DNA from: OCS116 cluster bacterium AG-390-A19
GTDB lineage: Bacteria > Pseudomonadota > Alphaproteobacteria > MED-G09
Length of the DNA: 37,929 bases
NCBI GenBank assembly: GCA_003278145.1
Contig: QCGV01000010.1
Location: 1 to 37,929 of the forward strand
Direction: 5' to 3'
The notes beneath the pieces were generated by a model, which saw nothing but the letters and a program-made list of their open reading frames with translations, was not told the DNA's origin and searched no databases. Position 1 is the first letter of the stretch, and each line of letters opens with the position of its first letter. Shown here in pieces: positions 14,750-24,193 of the stretch. Made by a program: the position numbers and the translations under genes.

Positions 14750-15292
14750 CTAAAAACCATCTGAAGAAAGTTCTAAAACTTCATTTATTGATTTATTTTT
14801 ATATTTATTAACTTTTAAAACGACAAAATCATATAATTCTCTAGCAGAAACCATGTAAGAGCTGTCATTAGACCAAATATTACGAAGGAGACAATTTATA
14901 AATTCACTCTCATTATCATAATTTAAGTCATACATTTTTGTTCTTCCATAAAAAGATTCAATTACAACTTTCATTTTTTTACTAAACGACTGATCGCTTA
15001 TTCCCATTTCTCTGTATGATGATTCTACTTCAAGCATAAATATATCAAATAACTTTTGTGTAAAATTTTTATTCTGTTCACTGGAGTTTTTATAAACTTT
15101 TAAAATAACAAAAATATGAAGAATTATTAAATCAAATCTCCCATCAAGAGTGTCTGGCACCATAAGTTTTTTGTAGAAATACCTTTCATAGGATGAATTG
15201 AGTATTCTTTTATATAAAGCACCATGGGGTGATAAATAATCTGGAACAGGATTATAAAAATTTTTTAAATACGAAATTATTTTTTTAAACAT
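14750..15292 (-). CDS. Ubiquinol-cytochrome c chaperone (Cbp3/PF03981 family)
   Basis: With ATG 15292 as start the protein has 180 residues (MFKKIISYLKNFYNPVPDYL). The core DTLDGRFDLIILHIFVILKV, then LFDIFMLEVESSYREMGISDQSFSKKMK and ESFYGRTKMYDL, is characteristic of PF03981. In mitochondria the homologue Cbp3 helps cytochrome b assembly; in alphaproteobacteria the gene is typically beside plsX and bamE, as here. The frame extends seven codons upstream to a TTG at 15313, but that has no ribosome site and adds no family sequence. It is divergent from bamE. Confidence 0.86.
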   Translation of the reverse strand: MFKKIISYLKNFYNPVPDYLSPHGALYKRILNSSYERYFYKKLMVPDTLDGRFDLIILHIFVILKVYKNSSEQNKNFTQKLFDIFMLEVESSYREMGISDQSFSKKMKVVIESFYGRTKMYDLNYDNESEFINCLLRNIWSNDSSYMVSARELYDFVVLKVNKYKNKSINEVLELSSDGF

Positions 15293-15315
15293 TTTTATCA
15301 CTAAGATTGACAAAT

Positions 15316-15351
15316 ATAACAGAAACCATCATCTCTGTTATTTATTATAAT
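15316..15351. promoter_or_regulatory. Inverted repeat and -10 box in the bamE / chaperone divergent region
   Basis: ATAACAGA (15316-15323) and TCTGTTAT (15334-15341) form an 8-bp inverted repeat with a 10-base spacer. It is followed at 15346-15351 by a consensus TATAAT reading towards bamE, whose ATG is 20 bases further. No -35 at 17 bases is evident; a TTGACA at 15307 is too far away. The repeat could be an operator for the plus-strand promoter. Confidence 0.35.
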
Positions 15352-15370
15352 TTAATGGTAACTTTATTTA

Positions 15371-15820
15371 ATGAAATATGTAATTAAAAAATATTTATTT
15401 GTTATGTTGATTTTATTAACAACATCATGCTCACCTATTGTAGAAAATAGAGGATATGTATTTGATGAGAAGCTTTTGGATCAAATAAAAGTTAATGAAA
15501 CTATTTCAAATGATGTGATGGATATCTTAGGATCGCCATCAACCACTTCAGCAATAGACTCTTCAACATGGTATTATATATACAGCAAAGCAGAAACAGT
15601 AGCTTTTTACCACCCTACCGTAACAGATAGAAGAGTTTTAGCTATATCCTTTGGTGATAATAATAAAGTAAATAATTTAAAATATTATGGATTAGAAGAA
15701 GGAAAGATTATATCTTATGTTGATAGAACCACGCCTACTAGAGGAAGAGAGCTTACTGTTCTCCAACAATTATTTGGTAATCTTGGTCGTTTAGGAGCAG
15801 GTAGTTTACCTGGAAATTAA
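15371..15820 (+). CDS. bamE: Outer-membrane assembly lipoprotein BamE (SmpA/OmlA)
   Basis: A 149-residue lipoprotein with lipobox LTTSC (lipidated Cys20) and the SmpA/OmlA fold: VFDEKLLDQIKVNETISNDV, MDILGSPSTTSAIDSSTWYYI, then RRVLAISFGDNNKVNNLKYY. BamE stabilises the BAM complex that inserts beta-barrels into the outer membrane. The C-terminal extension ending LGRLGAGSLPGN is typical of alphaproteobacterial members. Its stop overlaps the next start (TAATG), so translation is coupled to the IscA-like gene. Confidence 0.92.
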   Translation: MKYVIKKYLFVMLILLTTSCSPIVENRGYVFDEKLLDQIKVNETISNDVMDILGSPSTTSAIDSSTWYYIYSKAETVAFYHPTVTDRRVLAISFGDNNKVNNLKYYGLEEGKIISYVDRTTPTRGRELTVLQQLFGNLGRLGAGSLPGN

Positions 15821-16155
15821 TGTCACAAATAAGCGATATATCAATAAGTAAACAAGCAGCAGAAAAAATTAACAATATTATTATTTCTGAAAAGAAAGAT
15901 TTGATGTTAAAAATTTCAGTGCTTGGCGGAGGTTGTGCTGGTTTTTCATATAAATTCGATCTTGTCGACAGTTCTGAACAAGGAGATATTATTATCGAAG
16001 AACATGGTGCTAAAGTTATTATTGATGAAGTTTCAATTCCTTATATTCAAGGATCTATTATTCATTATAAAAATGATCTAATTGGTCAATCCTTTGAAAT
16101 AAAAAATCCAAATGCAACATCCGAATGCGGGTGTGGTACATCTTTTTCATTGTAA
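15820..16155 (+). CDS. A-type iron-sulfur carrier (IscA/ErpA/HesB family)
   Basis: A 111-residue protein with the three family cysteines: Cys39 in GGGCAGFSYKFDL, and Cys103 and Cys105 in SECGCGTSFSL. These hold and deliver an Fe-S cluster to apo-proteins. The length and the C-terminal CGCG element fit ErpA/IscA; which of the two cannot be settled, though ErpA-type is likely given the isolated location away from an isc/suf operon. It overlaps bamE by one base and precedes xthA by 5. Confidence 0.93.
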   Translation: MSQISDISISKQAAEKINNIIISEKKDLMLKISVLGGGCAGFSYKFDLVDSSEQGDIIIEEHGAKVIIDEVSIPYIQGSIIHYKNDLIGQSFEIKNPNATSECGCGTSFSL

Positions 16156-16160
16156 ATATC

Positions 16161-16937
16161 GTGAAAATTGCAAGCTGGAATGTAAACTCTGTAAGGTCAA
16201 GAATTGGCAATATACTTGACTGGATTAAATTAGAAAAACCAGATGTTTTATGTTTACAGGAAACAAAGGTGGTGGACAATGACTTTCCTCTAAGTCCATT
16301 TGAGGAAATTGGTTACAATGTAAAGATTCATGGCCAAAAAAGCTATAATGGTGTTGCTACATTATCTAAATTTTTAGTAGAGGAGACTTTTCAGGGAATC
16401 CCTAATTATGATGACGATCAGGCAAGGTATATAGAGACAGTTCACTCTTCAGATTTAGGAATGATTAGAATTTCAAATATATATCTTCCTAATGGAAATC
16501 CTGCTCCAGGACCAAAATATGAGTACAAATTAAATTGGATGAATAAACTAAAAAATCATTTATCTGAAACACTTTTAAATGAAGAGATTTTTATTGTGCT
16601 TGGTGATTTTAATGTGATACCAGACGATATTGATACATATAGCCCTGAGGATTGGAAAGATGACGCACTTTTTAAAATGGAAACCAGAAAAGCATATAGA
16701 GAAATATTATCATTAGGTTTTACAGACTCTTTTCGACAATTCAATCAAGATGCTGAGAATTATACTTTCTGGGACTATCAAAGAGGTGCCTGGCAAAGAA
16801 ATAATGGTGTAAGAATTGATCATATTTTAACATCGCCTCAAGCAAGTGATAAAATGAATAATGTCTACATAGATAAATCAGTAAGAGATAAGGAAAAACC
16901 TTCTGATCATGTTCCAATAATTATAGAGCTTTTATAA
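16161..16937 (+). CDS. xthA: Exodeoxyribonuclease III / AP endonuclease
   Basis: A 258-residue EEP-family nuclease starting from GTG 16161, giving MKIASWNVNSVRSRI. The frame is open back to 16125, but that earlier ATG lies inside the IscA-like gene and adds sequence foreign to the family. Catalytic motifs are present: Asn7 in WNVNS, Glu34 in LCLQETK, NIYLPNGNPAPGPKYEYKL, LGDFNVIPDDID, RIDHIL and the terminal SDHVPIIIEL. It repairs abasic sites and trims 3' blocking groups. It is third in the bamE-iscA operon; its stop lies one base from the ilvD stop. Confidence 0.94.
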   Translation: MKIASWNVNSVRSRIGNILDWIKLEKPDVLCLQETKVVDNDFPLSPFEEIGYNVKIHGQKSYNGVATLSKFLVEETFQGIPNYDDDQARYIETVHSSDLGMIRISNIYLPNGNPAPGPKYEYKLNWMNKLKNHLSETLLNEEIFIVLGDFNVIPDDIDTYSPEDWKDDALFKMETRKAYREILSLGFTDSFRQFNQDAENYTFWDYQRGAWQRNNGVRIDHILTSPQASDKMNNVYIDKSVRDKEKPSDHVPIIIELL

Positions 16938-16938
16938 T

Positions 16939-18663
16939 TTATATATCAGCGTATATATGAGTTTCTTTTTCAGCTCCAGGATGCGTTATAGCTCCATTTT
17001 GAGCAGAACCAACTGTTTGAGAATATTTCCATAATGTTCCGCTATTATAATCTGTACCTCTTGGCTTCCAAAGTTTTCTTCTTTCTTCTAATTCTTCATC
17101 TGATAAATCTACGTTAAGAATACCTTTTTCACCATCAATTGTTATTTTATCCCCATCCTTTATTAAAGCAATTGGACCACCTGTTGCCGCTTCAGGTCCA
17201 ACATGCCCAACACATAATCCTCTTGTTCCTCCGCTAAATCTTCCGTCAGTAATTAGCGCAACTTTTCCGCCAACATCCTGACCCGAGAGAGCTGCAGTAG
17301 TTGAAAGCATTTCTCTCATACCTGGGCCACCTTTAGGACCCTCATAACGAATAACTATTACCTCTCCATTTTCATAACCTTTTTTAGATACACACTCAAA
17401 GGCATCTTCCTCGCAATCAAAGCACCTTGCATATCCTTCAAAAAAAGTATTTTCTAATCCAGCAACTTTTACAATCGCTCCGTCTGGAGCAAGATTACCT
17501 TTTAATCCAACAACACCACCTGTTGGGCTTAGGGGTTTGTTGTAAGGTCTAATAACTTTTTGATTTTCATTAAACTCAACATCTTTAAGATTTTCTTCTA
17601 TAGTCTTTCCAGTAACGGTCATACAGTCACCATGAATAAAACCTCCGTCAAAAAGAGTTTTAATGATAATAGGAACACCACCTGCTTCATAAACATCTTT
17701 GGCTACATATTGTCCGCCTGGTTTTAAATCTGCTATGTAAGGTGTTCTTTTAAAAATTTCCACAACATCATCTAAAGAAAATTTAATTCCGCACTCATGA
17801 GCAATTGCAGGCAAATGTAAACCTGCATTTGTTGACCCTCCAGTTGCAGCAACAATAGTAGCGGCATTTTCAAGAGATTTCCTTGTAACGATATCTCTTG
17901 GTCTGATATTTTTTTCAATTAAATTCATAATTTGTTTACCAGACTCATAAGCATATTTATCGCGATCTTCATAAGGTGCTGGAGCTCCTGAAGAATAAGG
18001 AAGAGCTAAACCCATTACCTCAGAAACACATGCCATAGTATTAGCGGTAAACTGACCACCACATGCGCCAGCGCTAGGGCATGCAACCTGTTCAAGATCC
18101 TTTAGATCGTCTTCAGTAGACGCACCAGCAGCATACTTGCCAACAGCCTCAAAAACATCAACAACTGTAACATCATTTCCTTTGTATCTTCCGGGTAAAA
18201 TTGAGCCACCATACATAAAGACACTGGGAACATTTAATCTACACATTGCCATCATGAGGCCAGGTAATGATTTATCACAACCAGCTAAACCAACAAGCGC
18301 GTCATAAGAGTGTCCTCTTACTGTAAGCTCAGTTGAGTCGGCTATAACCTCTCTAGAAACAAGGGATGATTTCATACCTTGATGCCCCATAGCTATTCCA
18401 TCGGTAACAGTAATAGTACAAAACTCTCTCGGTGTTCCATCTGCATCTTGCACCCCTTTTTTAACTGATTGAGCTTGTCGCATCAAAGCAATATTGCATG
18501 GAGCAGCCTCATTCCAAGTAGATACAACGCCTACAAAAGGTTTTTTAATATCCTCTTCAGTCATTCCCATTGCGTAATAATAAGATCTATGAGGTGCCCT
18601 TTCAGGTCCAATACTTACGTGCCTACTTGGTAATTTATTCTTATCAAACTTTTTTTCTGACAT
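16939..18663 (-). CDS. ilvD: Dihydroxy-acid dehydratase
   Basis: A 574-residue enzyme of branched-chain amino-acid synthesis that dehydrates 2,3-dihydroxy-3-methylbutanoate and its homologue. It has the three cluster cysteines of the [2Fe-2S] type (Cys56 in AAPCN, Cys129 in AGCDKS, Cys201 in [14 protein letters not shown]), and Lys131 stands at the carbamylated-lysine position. [17 protein letters not shown] near the C-terminus is the other signature. Length fits the IlvD family. No ilv genes adjoin it; the neighbour 17 bases upstream is a methyltransferase. Confidence 0.96.
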   Translation of the reverse strand: MSEKKFDKNKLPSRHVSIGPERAPHRSYYYAMGMTEEDIKKPFVGVVSTWNEAAPCNIALMRQAQSVKKGVQDADGTPREFCTITVTDGIAMGHQGMKSSLVSREVIADSTELTVRGHSYDALVGLAGCDKSLPGLMMAMCRLNVPSVFMYGGSILPGRYKGNDVTVVDVFEAVGKYAAGASTEDDLKDLEQVACPSAGACGGQFTANTMACVSEVMGLALPYSSGAPAPYEDRDKYAYESGKQIMNLIEKNIRPRDIVTRKSLENAATIVAATGGSTNAGLHLPAIAHECGIKFSLDDVVEIFKRTPYIADLKPGGQYVAKDVYEAGGVPIIIKTLFDGGFIHGDCMTVTGKTIEENLKDVEFNENQKVIRPYNKPLSPTGGVVGLKGNLAPDGAIVKVAGLENTFFEGYARCFDCEEDAFECVSKKGYENGEVIVIRYEGPKGGPGMREMLSTTAALSGQDVGGKVALITDGRFSGGTRGLCVGHVGPEAATGGPIALIKDGDKITIDGEKGILNVDLSDEELEERRKLWKPRGTDYNSGTLWKYSQTVGSAQNGAITHPGAEKETHIYADI

Positions 18664-18680
18664 AATTAACCCTTATAATC

Positions 18681-19469
18681 TTAAATCGGTCTAACAACCA
18701 TCCACATATTATCACTTGTTGGTAGGTAGTCTAAAAAATTAAACTTTAGAACCTCATAATTTGTATCCTTTACCATTTTAAGTAAGGTTTTAGGAGTAAA
18801 TTGATTAACATGATCAGGGAAGTGAAATCCACACCATTTCTCTTTCCTAATTTTTCTATTAACACTATCGTAATTTGGTACCTTTATAATCACGCAAGCA
18901 TCATTCTTTAAAGTAAATTTTAAATTTTTTAATACCTCAAAAGGCTCATGCTCATGCTCAAGATAAGATCTTAGAATTGCTCCAGAAAATTTATTTTCAC
19001 CAAACTCTTCTAGAACCTTTGTAGCAGGAGAACAAATAGCTCTTCCCCCTCTTTTTTTAAATGACAAGTCAGCCTTATTTGCAGATTCCTCTGAAATATC
19101 TATTCCAAATGGAATAAAATTATTTGAAATATTTTCAAATTTAGCACCTGATCCACAGCCAATATCCAAAACATCACCCTGTTTACAATAAATATTTAGA
19201 AGATATTTTAATTTATCCCTTTTAATTAATGTTTTAATTTTTCTTCTTATTTTCTTTCTTAAACTTATTTTTTCCTCTTCCTCAAAATTCCTTTCCCATG
19301 AAAATTCATTCCTCATTCTTTCATAAATAGGAACTTCTGGCATATATACAAAAGAGCATTCACATTGAACAAGCCTCCATGGTTTAGAATTATAGAATAA
19401 CTCATTGTTATAATTTGTTTCTTTGCATAACGGGCAAGATCTTTTCTTGATTTTAATTTTATTTTCCAT
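18681..19469 (-). CDS. Zinc-ribbon class I SAM-dependent methyltransferase
   Basis: A 262-residue protein with an N-terminal Cys4 knuckle (Cys12, Cys15, Cys36, Cys38, as SCPLCKETN ... VQCECSFVY) and a Rossmann methyltransferase core, motif I GDVLDIGCGSGAKFENI at 98-114. AILRSYLEHEHEPFEVLKNL is the motif-III/IV area and GFHFPDHVNQFTPKTL follows later. The layout resembles methyltransferases acting on sugars or small molecules in surface-polysaccharide clusters, but no such cluster is present. Its start lies 11 bases inside valS, implying coupled translation; this partnership looks unusual. The substrate is unknown. Confidence 0.85.
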   Translation of the reverse strand: MENKIKIKKRSCPLCKETNYNNELFYNSKPWRLVQCECSFVYMPEVPIYERMRNEFSWERNFEEEEKISLRKKIRRKIKTLIKRDKLKYLLNIYCKQGDVLDIGCGSGAKFENISNNFIPFGIDISEESANKADLSFKKRGGRAICSPATKVLEEFGENKFSGAILRSYLEHEHEPFEVLKNLKFTLKNDACVIIKVPNYDSVNRKIRKEKWCGFHFPDHVNQFTPKTLLKMVKDTNYEVLKFNFLDYLPTSDNMWMVVRPI

Positions 19470-22116
19470 GAGAAATAAGTTTATTAATAAATATTTTAGA
19501 CTCCCCTATTTTTTCTTGATCTGATAAAAGTTCTTTTAATCTATCATTACTCTCTTTTACAATATTTTTTGGTGCTTTTTTTACAAAGTTGTCATTACTT
19601 AATTTTTTCTTAAGTAATTCAATATCATTGATAATTTTAATCTCTTCTTTTTCGATTCTTTTTATTTCTGACGATAGATCTATACTTTCATCAATAACCA
19701 AAGCAAAATCAATATTTGATACTGAAAAAGATGCAGAACGGTTAGAAAATTCAACAACTCTCTGAATTTTCTCTATTTTTATTAGTTTATTTAAGAGCAT
19801 ATCAATGTTTCTAATTTTATCTATCTTACTTGAGTCCTTTTCATAAATCTGAATTAAAAGTTCTTTTTTGGAAGGAATATTTAATTCTGATCTAATTGAC
19901 CTAACACTAGTAATTATTTCAATAATTGTTTTAGTGTTTTCAACTAAATAGCCTTTGCTTAAGGTTGGTAAAGAAATATTCCAACTACTTGAAATCAGGT
20001 ATTTATCAACATTACTTACCTTTTTCCATAATTCTTCAGTAATAAATGGCATAAATGGATGTAATTTAATTAAAATAAAATTTAAAGAAATTGAAGTAAC
20101 ATATTTTATTTCATCTAACTCATTATGGTTAGGCTCATTGAAATAGGGTTTAATAAGTTCTAAGTACCAATCACAAAAAATATGCCATACAAACTTATAT
20201 ATTTCGTTTGCTGCTTCATTAAATTTATATTCATCCAAATATGAATCAATCTTTTTTTCAGTATCGATCATTTCTGATACAAGCCAATTCGTTACTGGAT
20301 TTGAAAGTTTGGATATTTCTACATTTTTGACCTTTGAACAGTTGTTTAATTCACAAAATCTTGCGGCATTCCATAACTTTGTTCCAAAATTTCTATATCC
20401 CTCAACCCTTGATTCAGATAATTTTATATCTCTCCCATATGAAGCCATTGATGCCAATGTAAACCTGAGTGAGTCTGCGCCAAAATTATCAATTAATTTT
20501 AAGGGATCAACAACATTGCCTTTGGACTTAGACATTTTTTGACCATTCTCATCTCTTACCAATGCATGTATATATATCTCTGAAAAAGGAATTTTCTTTT
20601 GAAAATAGAGACCCATCATCATCATTCTTGCAACCCAGAAAAAAATTATATCAAAACCAGTTACTAAAAGATTTGTAGGATAGAATTTGGAAAGATCGTT
20701 TTCTTTATTTGGCCAACCTAAAGTAGTAAAAGGCCATAATGCTGAAGAAAACCATGTATCAAGAACATCTTCATCTTGAAAAATCGCTTCAGTATTGTAT
20801 TTCCTTATAGCAATTTCACGAGCCTCATCCTCTGATGAAGCAACAATTATTTCTCCTTCATTTGTGTACCATGCAGGGATTCTATGACCCCACCATAGCT
20901 GCCTTGAAATACACCATGGTTGAATATTATTCATCCATTCATAATATGTTTTTGACCAATTACTCGGTATAAACCTTGTTTTGCCTTCTTCAACATGCTT
21001 GATAGCAGAAACTGATAATTTCTTTGCATCAACATACCATTGATCAGTTAAATAAGGCTCAATTACCTCGTATGACCTGTCTCCATATGGAACAACATGA
21101 GTATGATCCTCAACTTTTACTAAAAAATTTTCATTTTTGAGTTTGTCTATAAGTCTTTTTCTAGCCTCAAATCTCTCTATACCTTTCCATCCATTAGGAG
21201 TATTTTCATTTAAATTCCCATCTGAATCAAATATAGAAATCATTTCTAGATCATTTCTTTTACCAACTTCAAAATCATTAAAGTCATGTGCAGGGGTTAT
21301 CTTAACAGCTCCGCTACCTTGTTCTGGATCGGCGTATTCATCTTCAATAATAGGAATCTCTCTATTAACGATTGGAATTAAAACCTTTTGACCTATCATA
21401 TTTTTGTATCTCTTATCATTAGGGTGAACAGCAATGGCTGTATCACCAAACATAGTTTCAGGTCTTGTGGTGGCAATTGTTATAAATTTATCACTATTAT
21501 TTTGAAGGGGGTATTTGATATACCATAAACTCCCTTTTGTCTCTCTTTGATCAACCTCTAGGTCGGAAATAGCTGTTTTTAACTTTGGATCCCAATTTAC
21601 AAGTCTTTTATCCTTGTAAATTAATCCATCGTTATAAAGCTCAACAAAAACTTTAATAACTGCTTCAGATAGACCATCATCCATAGTAAATCTTTCTCTA
21701 CTCCAATCACATGAAGCGCCAAGTCTTCTTAACTGCTCTGTAATTGTTCCACCTGACTTTTCCTTCCATTTCCAAATTTCATTAACAAAACTTTCTCTAC
21801 CTAATTCACGTCTTGATATATTTTTTTCTGATGATAGATTTCTCTCGACAACCATTTGAGTTGCAATTCCAGCATGATCTGTTCCCGGCTGCCATAAAAC
21901 ATTTTTTCCTTTCATTCTCTGATATCTAACGATAATGTCTTGAAGAGTTGTGTTCAGTGCATGACCCATATGTAAGCTACCAGTTACATTAGGTGGTGGC
22001 ATAACTATAGAAAAATTCTTGTTATCTGTGTCAGTTGGTTTAAAAAGCCCTTTAGACTCCCACATGTCGTAAATTCGCCTCTCAGCTTCTGAGGGATCAT
22101 ATTTTTTTTCAATCAT
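19459..22116 (-). CDS. valS: Valyl-tRNA synthetase
   Basis: An 885-residue class I aminoacyl-tRNA synthetase. The HIGH-type motif is HMGH at 49-52 in PPPNVTGSLHMGHALN, and KMSKSKGNV lies near residue 528. The editing domain carries IATTRPETMFGDTAIAVHP, as expected for valine. The C-terminal arm is a coiled coil (SSEIKRIEKEEIKIINDIEL ... KKAPKNIV), present in ValS but not IleS. It charges tRNA-Val. The popZ-like gene ends one base upstream of its start, so the two are likely co-transcribed. Confidence 0.98.
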   Translation of the reverse strand: MIEKKYDPSEAERRIYDMWESKGLFKPTDTDNKNFSIVMPPPNVTGSLHMGHALNTTLQDIIVRYQRMKGKNVLWQPGTDHAGIATQMVVERNLSSEKNISRRELGRESFVNEIWKWKEKSGGTITEQLRRLGASCDWSRERFTMDDGLSEAVIKVFVELYNDGLIYKDKRLVNWDPKLKTAISDLEVDQRETKGSLWYIKYPLQNNSDKFITIATTRPETMFGDTAIAVHPNDKRYKNMIGQKVLIPIVNREIPIIEDEYADPEQGSGAVKITPAHDFNDFEVGKRNDLEMISIFDSDGNLNENTPNGWKGIERFEARKRLIDKLKNENFLVKVEDHTHVVPYGDRSYEVIEPYLTDQWYVDAKKLSVSAIKHVEEGKTRFIPSNWSKTYYEWMNNIQPWCISRQLWWGHRIPAWYTNEGEIIVASSEDEAREIAIRKYNTEAIFQDEDVLDTWFSSALWPFTTLGWPNKENDLSKFYPTNLLVTGFDIIFFWVARMMMMGLYFQKKIPFSEIYIHALVRDENGQKMSKSKGNVVDPLKLIDNFGADSLRFTLASMASYGRDIKLSESRVEGYRNFGTKLWNAARFCELNNCSKVKNVEISKLSNPVTNWLVSEMIDTEKKIDSYLDEYKFNEAANEIYKFVWHIFCDWYLELIKPYFNEPNHNELDEIKYVTSISLNFILIKLHPFMPFITEELWKKVSNVDKYLISSSWNISLPTLSKGYLVENTKTIIEIITSVRSIRSELNIPSKKELLIQIYEKDSSKIDKIRNIDMLLNKLIKIEKIQRVVEFSNRSASFSVSNIDFALVIDESIDLSSEIKRIEKEEIKIINDIELLKKKLSNDNFVKKAPKNIVKESNDRLKELLSDQEKIGESKIFINKLISHGK

Positions 22117-22117
22117 C

Positions 22118-22510
22118 TTAATTACGTTTTTTAAAAAGTTTTGCTACTTCTTCTTTAACAGATTCTTCCACGATCGTTTTCAAATTTTTAGCAAACCATT
22201 CATTGAGAGTTTCTTTAATTGTCTCTCGAATAATATCATCAATAGATAAATCAGAAATAAAATTTGAATTATCAAATTTTAGGTTATTTTTTTGTTCATC
22301 ATTTTGAGATAAATCATTTGAAGATCTATCATTATTTAAGTCAACCACATCATCTAAAAGAATTGCTTCTTCATCAACAACATCGGTAAGCTCAATAAAG
22401 TTATCATCATTAGCCGATTTTTTTAAATCCTGCTCGCTAGAAATTACTTCTTTAATTGATGAAAGAATATCATTTACAGACATTTCTTCGTTATTTTCAT
22501 TCGAAACCAT
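22118..22510 (-). CDS. popZ: PopZ-like protein (DUF2497)
   Basis: A 130-residue acidic protein with the DUF2497 architecture. A short N-terminal helix (EEMSVNDILSSIKEVISSE) is followed by a long acidic, disordered middle (Asp/Glu/Asn/Ser-rich, about 35-85) and a conserved C-terminal helical block (SIDDIIRETIKETLNEWFAK, then IVEESVKEEVAKLF). PopZ is the alphaproteobacterial pole organiser that forms condensates, and its C-terminal helices oligomerise. It is shorter than Caulobacter PopZ (about 177 residues) mainly in the middle. The gene lies between tolC and valS, a common alphaproteobacterial location. Confidence 0.85.
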   Translation of the reverse strand: MVSNENNEEMSVNDILSSIKEVISSEQDLKKSANDDNFIELTDVVDEEAILLDDVVDLNNDRSSNDLSQNDEQKNNLKFDNSNFISDLSIDDIIRETIKETLNEWFAKNLKTIVEESVKEEVAKLFKKRN

Positions 22511-22544
22511 GATAAAAAATACCTTACAACATAAAGATTATAGA

Positions 22545-23897
22545 TCAATCAAGATTTTTAATATCTTTAAATCTTTTCCATCCAAATTTAATATTTTTAA
22601 CCTTATTATAATTTTCATTGGGATCATATTTTGAGATAGGAAGAGATAATTCCTCAGGGCTCAAAGAACCAATACTTAAAAGTAAGTAAAACATAGATAG
22701 TTTTGAATCATTTTCTGAGCTTATCATAGAAACCTGAGAGTCTAAAAATTCCTGCTCTGCATCTAATACATCCAAATTAGTTCTAGTACCAAGCTCAAAC
22801 TCTTCCTTTACCCCTTCAAGAGCAATTTGATTTGCTTCAAATTGTTTTTTTGAAGAATTTACTTTAATTAGTGATGAATTATATTGAGCGAAAGCAGATT
22901 TCACCTCTTGATTGACAAATCTTTTCGCTTCAATTAACTGAAATTTGTCTCTTATATTTATTTCCTGTGCTTTTCTAATATTTGACCAATTCAAACCACC
23001 AGAAAAAATTGGCATACTTACAACACCCATTAATTGATAAGCATCTCCATCCGCATTAAATAACATCTCTTCTGAATTTGAGAACTCACCTCTGAGGCTG
23101 AAAGAAGGTAATAGTCTTGCCTTTGCTGATTTAACAGCAAATCTTGAGGATAATTCTGATTTTTCCGCAAACTTAAGATAAGGACTTTTTACATTAGCAA
23201 TGGAAATTGCATCTTCAATAGTCATTGGCAGAGAGAGATTTATAGTATTATTTGATAAATTTACAGGGATAACGCCAATTATTGATCTGTAAATTGCTTT
23301 ACTTTTCTCGAGATTAGATCTCGCCTCAGCTAAATTTGCTTGAGATAATGATAGCCTTGCTTCAGATTGAGCAACATCTGTTAAAGTAAGCTCCCCAACT
23401 TCAAATTGTATTTTTGCTACTTCAAGCCTTTCATTTAAAACGTCAAGATTTACTTCTCTTAGCTCAACAATTTTCTCATTTGTTAAAACATTAAAAAAAG
23501 CTTCTGCAGCGGAAAATAATATCTCTTGCTCTAAAATTTCTAAGTCAGCACGGCTTGCCGCAACAATATTTAAAGACTGAGATCTATTATTAACTAAACG
23601 ACCACCAGAAAAAATAATTTGTTCGGCCTCAATTTTTGCTACATTAGGCCTCAACCTTATCTCATCTGCTTCCTTATAATTTGTAACTGACTCTCCATAA
23701 GAACCAATAAATCTAATTTTAGGAAAAAATTCTGAAGAGGATATAGACACCAACTCATCATTAGATCTCAATTCAGCTCTTTTTGCCTGGATAGATGGAT
23801 TTTTTTTGTATGCAAGTGAAAGTGCTTCTTCTAAAGTATTTCCCAATAATTGTGTATTTAGAAATAAATAAGATATTAAAAAAATATATTTCTTCAT
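22545..23897 (-). CDS. tolC: TolC-family outer-membrane channel protein
   Basis: A 450-residue outer-membrane efflux protein with signal peptide (MKKYIFLISYLFLNTQLLG) and the two OEP repeats. Repeat 1 has EALSLAYKKNPSIQAKRAEL and SLSQANLAEARSNLEKSKA; repeat 2 has MTIEDAISIANVKSPYLKFA and VKEEFELGTRTNLDVLDAEQEFLDS. It forms the trimeric channel of type I secretion or RND/ABC efflux. No inner-membrane pump is adjacent, so it is probably a general TolC. It has a promoter and an operator-like repeat upstream. Confidence 0.94.
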   Translation of the reverse strand: MKKYIFLISYLFLNTQLLGNTLEEALSLAYKKNPSIQAKRAELRSNDELVSISSSEFFPKIRFIGSYGESVTNYKEADEIRLRPNVAKIEAEQIIFSGGRLVNNRSQSLNIVAASRADLEILEQEILFSAAEAFFNVLTNEKIVELREVNLDVLNERLEVAKIQFEVGELTLTDVAQSEARLSLSQANLAEARSNLEKSKAIYRSIIGVIPVNLSNNTINLSLPMTIEDAISIANVKSPYLKFAEKSELSSRFAVKSAKARLLPSFSLRGEFSNSEEMLFNADGDAYQLMGVVSMPIFSGGLNWSNIRKAQEINIRDKFQLIEAKRFVNQEVKSAFAQYNSSLIKVNSSKKQFEANQIALEGVKEEFELGTRTNLDVLDAEQEFLDSQVSMISSENDSKLSMFYLLLSIGSLSPEELSLPISKYDPNENYNKVKNIKFGWKRFKDIKNLD

Positions 23898-23915
23898 GAT
23901 TAATCCAATTTCATT

Positions 23916-23966
23916 AAAATGACGTGTGCGTCATTTTTTAATAATACATGTATATAGTTTTTACAA
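23916..23966 (-). promoter_or_regulatory. tolC promoter with operator-like inverted repeat
   Basis: On the minus strand TTGTAA (23961-23966) is followed after exactly 17 bases by TATTAA (23938-23943). Directly downstream lies a perfect inverted repeat, AAAATGACG (23916-23924) and CGTCATTTT (23929-23937) with a 4-base spacer, which would cover the transcription start. The TGACG-n4-CGTCA core is the style of a TetR-type operator. A 10-bp palindrome ATACATGTAT (23944-23953) also lies in the promoter spacer. Confidence 0.55.
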
Positions 23967-24047
23967 GTCGAATGTAATTAAAGTAAAAAATTAAGATTAT
24001 CTAGACAAATATGATATAAATCTAATAAGAAAGAGACTGTTATTTTT

Positions 24048-24121
24048 GGCCACTTGGCGGAGTGGTTACGCAGCGGCCTGCAAAGCCGTGGACGCCAGTT
24101 CGAATCTGGCAGTGGCCTCCA
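24048..24121 (+). tRNA. tRNA-Cys (anticodon GCA)
   Basis: A complete cloverleaf: acceptor GGCCACT/AGTGGCC, anticodon arm with loop CTGCAAA (anticodon GCA), T arm GCCAG-TTCGAAT-CTGGC, discriminator T and encoded CCA. It is 74 bases long and lies between tolC and sucA. Confidence 0.97.
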
Positions 24122-24193
24122 TATAAATTTATGGGTAACACCCCTTTTAATTCAATAATAATAAAAATAATTGCATATTGTTTAGAATGATTT

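Noticed and set aside
15307-15312. TTGACA as the -35 of bamE
   Set aside because: It lies 33 bases from the only good -10 (15346-15351) and has no -10 at 16-18 bases.
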